From NCBI GenBank assembly GCA_021772835.1, contig JAJFLE010000065.1:1-48344 (forward strand): a DNA stretch of 48,344 nucleotides, in the 5' to 3' direction. The notes under the pieces are model-generated. The model made no database searches, was not told the origin of the DNA, and saw only the letters and a list, made by a program, of their open reading frames with translations. The stretch is from Mariprofundus sp. Lineage in GTDB: Bacteria > Pseudomonadota > Zetaproteobacteria > Mariprofundales > Mariprofundaceae. Position 1 is the stretch's first letter. Each line of letters begins with the position of its first letter. The position numbers and the translations under genes are program-made. This document shows positions 42,693 through 48,344 of the stretch, one piece after another.

Positions 42693-43725
42693 GTAATATC
42701 CTTAGAATGGATTCAGCTTGAATGGTGTGCATGCAAACAAAGTTGTCGCATGTACGTTTGAAGCAGGGGCCGCAAGCTGGATTCGATTCGATATGCCAAT
42801 GCTTCACTCCTTCTATATTAGCGTTTTTTTCTATGCTTATCGGAGCCGAATTCCACGAAGCTGATGGGCCCCAGAATGTGATAGTCGGTTGATTCAGGGC
42901 CGCAGCCAGATGCAGCAAACCTGTATCGGCGCCAACAACAGCACGTGCACCTCTGATAAGTGCACACAATGCTGACATATTCAGGCGTTCGGGCAAGGCG
43001 TAGCCATTGCTTCGCTGTGCAAAGCTTTGCGCCTGAGCCGCTTCTGCATCATTTCCCCAACTAAACAGAGGCAGAACCCCCTTGTCGATCAGTCCCCGGG
43101 CAATGGCCAGCCATGTATCTTCCGGTAGCTGTTTGGTTTCCCAGCCGCCCGCGGCATGCAGAATGACATATTGCCGTTCCTGCAGCTTTAGCCTTGCCAG
43201 CAATGCTGCATCGGTTGCGCAGTGACTCACTGCCAGCCTGATTTGTGGTGGGGCGTAGGGGATCGGATTTTCCGGGTGAAGGTAATCTTGTGCAAACGGG
43301 GCGGCAGCAATTCGGCGGTACTGCTGCACCACATGTTTGTCCAGATCATGGAAAGGGACATTGCGGGTGAGCAGGGCTGCAGGTTTTTCACGTAGAAAAC
43401 GTTTATCAAAAGCATAGACCGGTGAGCCACAGGAGCGCGCTAACACTGCTGATTTGATCAGGCCCTGAAGGTCGATAACCGCATCAAAACCTATGCGGCG
43501 CAGTTTTTTTATCGTAGACCAGGCTGACTGCAGCGGGTGCTCGCCTTTCATGTCAACCTGATGCACTTGCACGCAGGATGGAAAGATGTCGGTGACAAAG
43601 CCGTAGCGACTGTCTACCAGCCAGTGGACTTCGTCTACCTCAGGGTGAGCCAGAATGTCATCAAGTGCAGGGAGCGCATGAATGATATCGCCGAATGCTG
43701 ACAGTTTTACGACCAGTATTTTCAT
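42682..43725 (-). CDS. waaC: LPS heptosyltransferase I
   Basis: The 347-residue GT9 protein starts MKILVVKLSAFGDIIHALPA, the WaaC opening, and continues with FDAVIDLQGLIKSAVLA, HAAGGWETKQLPEDTW and VVGADTGLLHLAAAL. It transfers the first heptose to Kdo. The C-terminal extension carries a cysteine cluster (CGPCFKRTCDNFVC) like that of other GT9 members. It follows waaF by 10 bp. Distinguishing WaaC from WaaQ/WaaU rests on the N-terminal motif and context. Confidence 0.87.
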   Translation of the reverse strand: MKILVVKLSAFGDIIHALPALDDILAHPEVDEVHWLVDSRYGFVTDIFPSCVQVHQVDMKGEHPLQSAWSTIKKLRRIGFDAVIDLQGLIKSAVLARSCGSPVYAFDKRFLREKPAALLTRNVPFHDLDKHVVQQYRRIAAAPFAQDYLHPENPIPYAPPQIRLAVSHCATDAALLARLKLQERQYVILHAAGGWETKQLPEDTWLAIARGLIDKGVLPLFSWGNDAEAAQAQSFAQRSNGYALPERLNMSALCALIRGARAVVGADTGLLHLAAALNQPTITFWGPSASWNSAPISIEKNANIEGVKHWHIESNPACGPCFKRTCDNFVCMHTIQAESILRILHEL

Positions 43726-43735
43726 TTAGCTTGTA

Positions 43736-44713
43736 TTATTTCAACATGGAAAGGCAGGCATCAAGCAACATTTGTGGAGTGATGTTGCTCATACACGGGT
43801 GGCCTGCAACGCTACATTCCCGTTTCAGGCATGGGCTGCATGCAGCGGGTTGATACATGATTTTCACTGCCGGACCGCTGGGCGCAGTACGGGATGGATC
43901 GGTGGCGCCAAACGGTGCCACAGTAGGAATGCCAAGCCCTGCAGCCACATGCATCAGACCTGAATCATTGCATAACATCATTCTGCTGGCCGAGATCAGT
44001 TTCAGTGCCTGGGCAAGTGTTGTAAGACCTGCTGCATTCCAGTGTGGTCCGCGCAGATCCTGCAGAATAATGTTACCGACCTGTTGGTCTTCTTTCATGC
44101 CGAGAATCAAGGGTTGCCAGCCGGATTCCACCAGGCTGTATGTAATCTCGGCATATTGCTCAGCCGGATAACATTTCGCGCCGCCAAATTGGGCACCCGG
44201 TGCCAGGCAGATGACCCGCTGCGGATCCAGCCCGTGTTCTAACATCAATGAGCGGCCAGCTTGCTTGTCTCCTGCCGGCGTTGATAAAGAGACTTCCATA
44301 TCACTGAGCGTGAATTTCATCTGCCGGGCGATATCGAGATAAGAAAGGCGATGATGATCATGCTGGAGACTAAGCCGGTGAGGCAATGCCTGATGCAGTA
44401 ACAAGCTGCGCCATTGCCCCTTATAGCCAATAATCTCTTTTACACCGGCTTTTTTACACTGCAAGGCAGAGCGAAAACTGTTCGGAAAAACATAAGCGGT
44501 AGTCGCGGCAGGAATAGTTCTCGCATACTGTGCACCTGGAATATTCAGGTAGGGTAGCAGGTCACTGAGCCAGCTTTGTCCGCATACTGTGATGCGTTCG
44601 CAGCCTAACTGGTTGCGATAATGGCTGGCAATGGCTGCCATGGCAGGTTGCGCCATAATGACATCGCCGATCCAGTTGGGCGGCATAAGTAACAGGTGAG
44701 GTGTTTGATTCAT
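43736..44713 (-). CDS. waaF: LPS heptosyltransferase II
   Basis: The 325-residue GT9 protein begins PHLLLMPPNWIGDVIMAQP, the WaaF signature, with APGAQFGGAKCYPAEQYAEI for the ADP-heptose site, CNDSGLMHVAAGL and GATDPSRTAPSGP. It adds the second heptose of the inner core. It overlaps the methyltransferase gene upstream by 4 bp and is directly before waaC, the usual arrangement for building the inner core. Confidence 0.92.
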   Translation of the reverse strand: MNQTPHLLLMPPNWIGDVIMAQPAMAAIASHYRNQLGCERITVCGQSWLSDLLPYLNIPGAQYARTIPAATTAYVFPNSFRSALQCKKAGVKEIIGYKGQWRSLLLHQALPHRLSLQHDHHRLSYLDIARQMKFTLSDMEVSLSTPAGDKQAGRSLMLEHGLDPQRVICLAPGAQFGGAKCYPAEQYAEITYSLVESGWQPLILGMKEDQQVGNIILQDLRGPHWNAAGLTTLAQALKLISASRMMLCNDSGLMHVAAGLGIPTVAPFGATDPSRTAPSGPAVKIMYQPAACSPCLKRECSVAGHPCMSNITPQMLLDACLSMLK

Positions 44714-45411
44714 TGTTTTGCCTGCTTTACAGCACTATTTTTTAGTGGTGTGCATACAAAAAATTTCTGCTCGCGTTTGAAAAAAGGCAGCCAGAGCATG
44801 CGCTTTTTAAGCACCTGCTCACTAGTGATGCTGAAGTGGCGATTCAGGGTTTTGCGGATACCCTTTAAAGCGTAGTAATAGGGGCGCGGTCTTTTGGTGA
44901 GTTTTGGCAGGAATCTTAGTATCCAGTAGTGCAACCTTGCTTCCAGAGGGCTGTGCACACGCATTTCAACTATAAAAATACCGTCAGGTTTGAGCAGTCG
45001 TTCTACTTCATTGACGATCAGTTCAGGATTTAACGAAAAAGAGAGCGTGTTCAGGCAGATCACCATATCGTAGGTGTTGCTGTCTTTATAAATGCGCTCA
45101 GCTGTAGTGGCCAGCTGTTCACCATCTTCGGGCAGCTCTCCAGGGAACATGCGCCTGAAATCATCAATCAACGGATCAAGGTAGGTTTTATGTTCCTGTG
45201 GCAGGGTTTGGCTGATGCATACGGGGCCACAGCCAATTTCCATAATGGCTCCGTCAGCGGGGTACTTTTTTGCATACTGCTTCAACAGAGGCAACATGCT
45301 CAGTTCCATTTCTGCCCGTTCAAGTTTCAGGTTCTTTTTCGACCACTGGCGTATCACATTCTTTTGCGATGCCTGCCAGCAAAGTCGGGAAACAGGTGTA
45401 TGCTTACTCAT
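44710..45411 (-). CDS. SAM-dependent methyltransferase between lpxL-like and waaF genes
   Basis: The 233-residue protein has motif I IMEIGCGPVCISQTL, strand 2 TYLDPLIDDF and YDMVICLNTLSFSLNPELIV, then a basic C-terminal region. ATG 45411 overlaps the stop of the acyltransferase gene; the frame upstream to 45507 is inside that gene and is rejected. Methylation of a lipid A or core component is possible by context only. Confidence 0.8.
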   Translation of the reverse strand: MSKHTPVSRLCWQASQKNVIRQWSKKNLKLERAEMELSMLPLLKQYAKKYPADGAIMEIGCGPVCISQTLPQEHKTYLDPLIDDFRRMFPGELPEDGEQLATTAERIYKDSNTYDMVICLNTLSFSLNPELIVNEVERLLKPDGIFIVEMRVHSPLEARLHYWILRFLPKLTKRPRPYYYALKGIRKTLNRHFSITSEQVLKKRMLWLPFFKREQKFFVCTPLKNSAVKQAKQ

Positions 45412-46273
45412 GCAGTGCCCGCTCCTTCTCATCCAGATAGAGCCAGCGGCGATGAATCCACAGCCACAATTCCGGACGTTGATGAACTGCAGGGGAGAAG
45501 CTATCACATATGATTCTCATGGTCTCAGCTTCGTCTGTAATCTGCTCATTTAACGGGATAGGCCAGAACTCCAGGCAAAAATTGAAACTTCTGCCGATGC
45601 GGTCGAGTTTTACACCGATGACCGGGGTCTGATATTTATTGGTAAAGATCGCAGGCAGGGTTGTGGTTTGCGCCTCATGGCCAAGGAAGGGTACCGGAGT
45701 TCCGTTGGATAGATGCTGGTCAATCGCAACAGCAATGAAGTGATTTTGCTTGAGTGCTCTGGGTAACCAGCTTAAGCCTGCATCGCGGGGGTGCATATGA
45801 CTGCCAAAACGTTTGCGTGCATGTAGAACAAAACTATCCACCGCAGGTTGACGCACTGTGCGGTAGATCGTGTCGGTTTGATGGCCGAGCATGGAGATGG
45901 CCAGGGAGCCCAGCTCCCAGTTGCTGTGGTGCATAGCCGTTAGAATGGCACCTTTTCTACCTTTTTTAGCCTGCAGTAAGGCCGCGTGGTTTTTTATTTT
46001 AATGCGTGAAAGCAGGAATGCCTTGGATCGCAGGTAGACATGCGGAAGCTCGAATGCAGTTCTGCCAAGCTCGGCAAATGATTCATGTGCAATTCTGATT
46101 TTCCAGGCATCATCGTTATCCGGATAAACACGATCCAGATTACGCAGGGCAATGTTGCGGTGCCGGGCATCAACGATATAGACCAGCCTGCCAAGGCCTG
46201 CACCGAGTGCGCCAGCAAGCCGTACCGGTATGAGGCGAACCAGATAAAAGAGGAGTCTAACGAGAAAGGCCAT
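45404..46273 (-). CDS. Lipid A biosynthesis acyltransferase (LpxL/LpxM family)
   Basis: The 289-residue protein has an N-terminal membrane helix and the HHSNWE (HX4E) catalytic motif at about residues 115-120, followed by the AIDQHLSNGTPVPFLG block that corresponds to the second conserved acyltransferase motif. It adds a secondary acyl chain to Kdo-lipid IVA. Family level is secure; LpxL versus LpxM cannot be decided here. It opens the compact run through waaF and waaC. Confidence 0.9.
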   Translation of the reverse strand: MAFLVRLLFYLVRLIPVRLAGALGAGLGRLVYIVDARHRNIALRNLDRVYPDNDDAWKIRIAHESFAELGRTAFELPHVYLRSKAFLLSRIKIKNHAALLQAKKGRKGAILTAMHHSNWELGSLAISMLGHQTDTIYRTVRQPAVDSFVLHARKRFGSHMHPRDAGLSWLPRALKQNHFIAVAIDQHLSNGTPVPFLGHEAQTTTLPAIFTNKYQTPVIGVKLDRIGRSFNFCLEFWPIPLNEQITDEAETMRIICDSFSPAVHQRPELWLWIHRRWLYLDEKERALHE

Positions 46274-46286
46274 GCAGACGTGATAA

Positions 46287-46457
46287 TCAGGCGTTTAAGC
46301 TTTTAGCCTCATCAATCAGCATGACGGGGATGTCATCGCGAATCGGGTATTCCAACTGACATGTCTGACAAACCAGTCCATTTTTTGAATCGTTGTATCT
46401 GATTTCTCCCTTACATTTAGGGCATGCAAGAATTTCCATCAAAGCTTTATCCAACAT
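46287..46457 (-). CDS. Trm112-like zinc-ribbon protein (UPF0434/YcaR family)
   Basis: The 56-residue protein has CPKC and CQTC zinc-ligand pairs and the PIRDDIPVMLIDEA ending that define the YcaR/Trm112-like family. ATG 46457 has GGAG a few bases upstream; the ATG at 46475 lacks one. In several proteobacteria this gene lies near lpxK and kdsB; here an lpxL-type gene follows 13 bp later. The partner enzyme is unknown. Confidence 0.88.
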   Translation of the reverse strand: MLDKALMEILACPKCKGEIRYNDSKNGLVCQTCQLEYPIRDDIPVMLIDEAKSLNA

Positions 46458-46511
46458 AGTCATCTCCATGTTCACTGCTGCTATCCTGATAGGACAGGGG
46501 GTGATACTAAC

Positions 46512-46537
46512 GAAAATGCGGCCCGAAAACAGGCCGC
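46512..46537 (-). terminator. Probable intrinsic terminator after the BI-1 family gene
   Basis: GCGGCC (46518-46523) and GGCCGC (46532-46537) form a GC stem with an 8-nt loop. On the minus strand it is followed by ATTTTCG, a weak T-run. Confidence 0.6.
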
Positions 46538-46568
46538 ATGATCAATCCATATTTTTCTGATCCGACTT

Positions 46569-47231
46569 TTATTCGTCGTTGAGAATGCCGAACATGGCCA
46601 GTAGATGCTGGAACAGCAGAAATACATCCAGATACAGGGTTAAAGCAGCCGAGATGTACTCGTCATTCGGGTATGTGCGCAGGATGTTGGATGTGTCATA
46701 CAGGATGAATGCCGAGAACAGCAGTACACCTACGCCGGACAGAGTCAGCGCCATCATTGGCGATTCAAAGAAGAAATAATTGGACAGGCCCAATACAATC
46801 ATGGCGATCAATCCGGTCCATACGAAACCCTTGAGGAATGAGAAGTCGCGTTTGGATATGAAGGTGTAAGCGGTCAGCGCAGTGAAGGCTACGGCCGTAG
46901 TCATAAATGCCTGCGTAACCAGCGTGGGTGACTTGGCGGCAACCATGCCGACCAGAGGTGCGATTGCCATGCCTGTAATGGCACCAAAGCCGATCAGGGC
47001 CACAAAGTTTAGGCCTTTGATGTGACGCACGGCCTGAACAGCAAAAATGCCACCGATCATGATGAACAGCATCATCCATGGGTGTTCATAAGGAAATGCC
47101 AGACCCATCGACATATATGCGCCGACGCTGCCTGCTGCAATGCAGAGAGCGAGCATGCCATAGGTCTTGCCCAGAAAACCGATGCGTTCATCAGCCAGTT
47201 GCACAGAAGATGTCATTGTTGCTGGATTCAT
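46569..47231 (-). CDS. BAX inhibitor-1 (BI-1/YccA) family membrane protein
   Basis: The 220-residue protein has seven hydrophobic helices and family blocks IGFLGKTYGMLALCIAAGSV, GAITGMAIAPLVG and SAALTLYLDVFLLFQHLLAM. Bacterial members (YccA, YbhL) are inner-membrane proteins; YccA inhibits the FtsH protease, and calcium leak is known for one homologue. ATG 47231 follows GGAGGTAA. The gene is monocistronic by appearance, with a terminator 30 bp downstream. Confidence 0.9.
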   Translation of the reverse strand: MNPATMTSSVQLADERIGFLGKTYGMLALCIAAGSVGAYMSMGLAFPYEHPWMMLFIMIGGIFAVQAVRHIKGLNFVALIGFGAITGMAIAPLVGMVAAKSPTLVTQAFMTTAVAFTALTAYTFISKRDFSFLKGFVWTGLIAMIVLGLSNYFFFESPMMALTLSGVGVLLFSAFILYDTSNILRTYPNDEYISAALTLYLDVFLLFQHLLAMFGILNDE

Positions 47232-47299
47232 TGTTACCTCCAAAAAGTAAATCGTAATGTAAGGGGGTGAGATTTCAGGTCAAGTGCTCCGACGATTGC

Positions 47300-47740
47300 T
47301 TATGATACGTGTTTGTCGTGGCTGATGACTTCAACATCAATAATATCAGCGTTGGATCTGCTGCTGTGCTGTGCTTGATGTGGGGCCTTGATCTGCTGAA
47401 TCGCCAGCCTGCCAATCAGGAAGCGTCGAAACGGTGGAAAGAGAAGCAGAAAGCCGAGACTGTCGGTAATAAAGCCAGGTGTGAACAGCAGAATGCCGGA
47501 AAAAGCGATCATCAGGCCGTGTAAGCCGTGGTCGACAGGGGCTTCACCTTGCGCCATGCGTTTCTGTGCATCAACCAGTGTGGACAGGCCCTGATAACGA
47601 ATCAGGAAACCGCCGAGGGCTGCGGTAAGCAGGCATAGAGCAATAGTGGACAGACCGCCAATACCGCTTCCAACTTCGATCAGCAGCCAGAGTTCCAATA
47701 GTGGAATAGTGATAAATAGTAGGAATAAAAGTCTAAGCAT
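47300..47740 (-). CDS. fxsA: FxsA family membrane protein
   Basis: The 146-residue protein has three to four membrane helices with the FxsA features PLLELWLLIEVGSGIG, GEAPVDHGLHGLMIAFSGIL and LLFTPGFITDSLGFLLLFPP. The E. coli gene suppresses F-factor exclusion of phage T7 when overexpressed; its normal role is unknown. The C-terminal cytoplasmic tail is polar and short. ATG 47740 has no clear ribosome binding site. A 31-residue membrane peptide is coded 43 bp upstream on the same strand. Confidence 0.9.
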   Translation of the reverse strand: MLRLLFLLFITIPLLELWLLIEVGSGIGGLSTIALCLLTAALGGFLIRYQGLSTLVDAQKRMAQGEAPVDHGLHGLMIAFSGILLFTPGFITDSLGFLLLFPPFRRFLIGRLAIQQIKAPHQAQHSSRSNADIIDVEVISHDKHVS

Positions 47741-47783
47741 AAGCTATGTATAGGGATGAGGGATCAGAAATTCAAGGTTTGAC

Positions 47784-47879
47784 TCAACTTGCGTAGTCAA
47801 ACTCTTTAACTGATACATAAAAGAATGCACCGGTATAAAGCGTAATGAAAAGCCCTGCGAACATGAATAGATATGCCAT
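47784..47879 (-). CDS. 31-residue single-helix membrane peptide upstream of fxsA
   Basis: This short gene starts ATG 47879 with GGAG 5 bp upstream on the minus strand and ends TGA at 47784. The peptide begins MAYLFMFAGLFITLYTGAFF and ends VKEFDYAS; the first 24 residues form one hydrophobic helix and the end is polar. Good start context, a clean stop and a helical pattern support translation. I do not recognise a family. It precedes fxsA in the same direction and may be cotranscribed. Confidence 0.5.
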   Translation of the reverse strand: MAYLFMFAGLFITLYTGAFFYVSVKEFDYAS

Positions 47880-48119
47880 GGTTTCTCCAAAGGTAAATCG
47901 TGATGTCGTGATTACGTCGAAGATCATGATGTTGCTGACACGTTACGTATTGATTATAGCCTTCTTAATGCTTTTTAATGTGCAGGTTTTGACTTTGGTT
48001 GAGTGTAAGGGCTACAGAGGAGTACTGACAGCTTAACTGCCTTTCACAATAGAGTCTTCTAGTTATGCTAAGACAGAAGCGGGAATACAGAAGCGGGGGA
48101 AGGCAGCGTTCTTGGATTA

Positions 48120-48317
48120 TTATTTGTCTACGTATTTCAAATGCGCACCATGTTTGATGTACAGGTCAGTAAGTTCACGTGTCATAGAGCCATAAAAGGC
48201 AAAATAGTAGGGGTAATCCCAATCAGCATCTTTAATGTTCGGATTCGCACCGGCTTCCAGCAGTATACGGATAACATCAATATTTTTTTCGGTAAGATGC
48301 AGCGGTGTTGAGGATCT
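48120..48317 (-). pseudogene. Ankyrin-repeat protein, C-terminal fragment cut by IS256 insertion
   Basis: The minus-strand frame is open from the IS boundary at 48317 to a TAA at 48120-48122, 65 residues. It begins in an ankyrin repeat (STPLHLTEKNIDVIRILLEA followed by GANPNIKD) and continues with a half repeat (TDLYIKHGAHLKYVDK). The N-terminal part should lie beyond the insertion. Ankyrin repeats bind proteins; the role here is unknown. Confidence 0.75.
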
Positions 48318-48344
48318 GGGGGTGTCCTGAATTTTGTGTAAACG
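48318..48344. mobile_element. IS256-family element terminal repeat (second copy, cut by window edge)
   Basis: The 27 bases are the exact inverse complement of 113-139, beginning GGGGGTGTCCTGAATTTTGT. Only the outer end is present, so the orientation of this copy cannot be told. It marks an insertion into the ankyrin-repeat gene. Confidence 0.85.

Noticed and set aside
47845-48036. 63-codon plus-strand frame
   Set aside because: It is antisense to the start of the better supported 31-residue peptide and to its upstream region, has no ribosome binding site and no family resemblance.
1-48344. Composite transposon formed by the two IS256 copies
   Set aside because: The interior is core housekeeping and LPS genes; the identical ends are better explained by contig breaks at repeats.

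Overview
The window is a 48.3 kb piece of a Gram-negative proteobacterial chromosome. The gmk-rpoZ-spoT-(ridA)-recG order is the one seen in gamma/betaproteobacteria. There are genes for Kdo and heptose LPS, a five-heme cytochrome and an arsenosugar locus. My impression is a marine Zetaproteobacterium (Mariprofundus-like) or a close neighbour of the Gammaproteobacteria; this rests on gene content and protein style, not on a search. Both ends lie inside copies of one IS256-family element: the same 27-bp terminal sequence occurs inverted at 113-139 and 48318-48344. Each copy has cut a gene, a PAS hybrid histidine kinase on the left and an ankyrin-repeat protein on the right. The window is therefore probably an assembly contig that stops at repeats.

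Layout. 0.1-2.7 kb: truncated sensor kinase and a double cyclic-nucleotide-binding-domain protein. 2.7-9.7 kb: housekeeping block with ferredoxin, gmk, rpoZ, bifunctional spoT, ridA, rpmB (opposite strand) and recG, broken by a palindrome-rich 600-bp gap and a 155-bp MITE. 9.9-15 kb: a TetR regulator and a three-gene envelope export operon (RND pump, LolA-like periplasmic protein, outer-membrane barrel) with an 18-bp palindromic candidate operator. 15.2-20.1 kb: VTT-flavoprotein fusion, DUF547 protein, then ArsS (radical SAM) and ArsM (arsenite methyltransferase), the core pair of arsenosugar synthesis. 20.2-22.4 kb: a secreted NPC-repeat cysteine-rich peptide, a decayed relative fused to a cytochrome c remnant, and a five-heme cytochrome with a 180-bp MITE just upstream of its start. 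22.5-27.6 kb: rsmB, thiL, pgpA, a cinA-like gene with an odd N-terminus, a HAD phosphatase and a lipoprotein.

28.2-46.3 kb is an LPS/surface-glycan region mostly on the minus strand. One run (35.6 to 28.9 kb) carries a GtrB-like glycosyltransferase, two methyltransferases, a sugar epimerase, an ArnT/PMT-type transferase, hldA and kdsB. A second run (46.3 to 37.0 kb) carries an LpxL-type acyltransferase, a methyltransferase, waaF, waaC, an ICMT-like membrane protein, a DUF3108 protein, another methyltransferase, a NodU-type carbamoyltransferase and two glycosyltransferases. lptF lies between the runs. Together they make Kdo and heptose precursors, acylate lipid A, assemble and decorate the inner core, and export LPS. 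46.3-48.3 kb: Trm112-like protein, BI-1 family protein, fxsA, an unlisted 31-residue membrane peptide and the ankyrin remnant.

No rRNA, tRNA, CRISPR array or prophage was seen. The most unusual items are the three non-autonomous elements (7425-7579, 21025-21204, 27740-27960), the NPC-repeat peptide with its broken cytochrome relative beside the arsenosugar genes, the palindromic operator candidates before the RND and arsS genes, and the 31-residue peptide next to fxsA.
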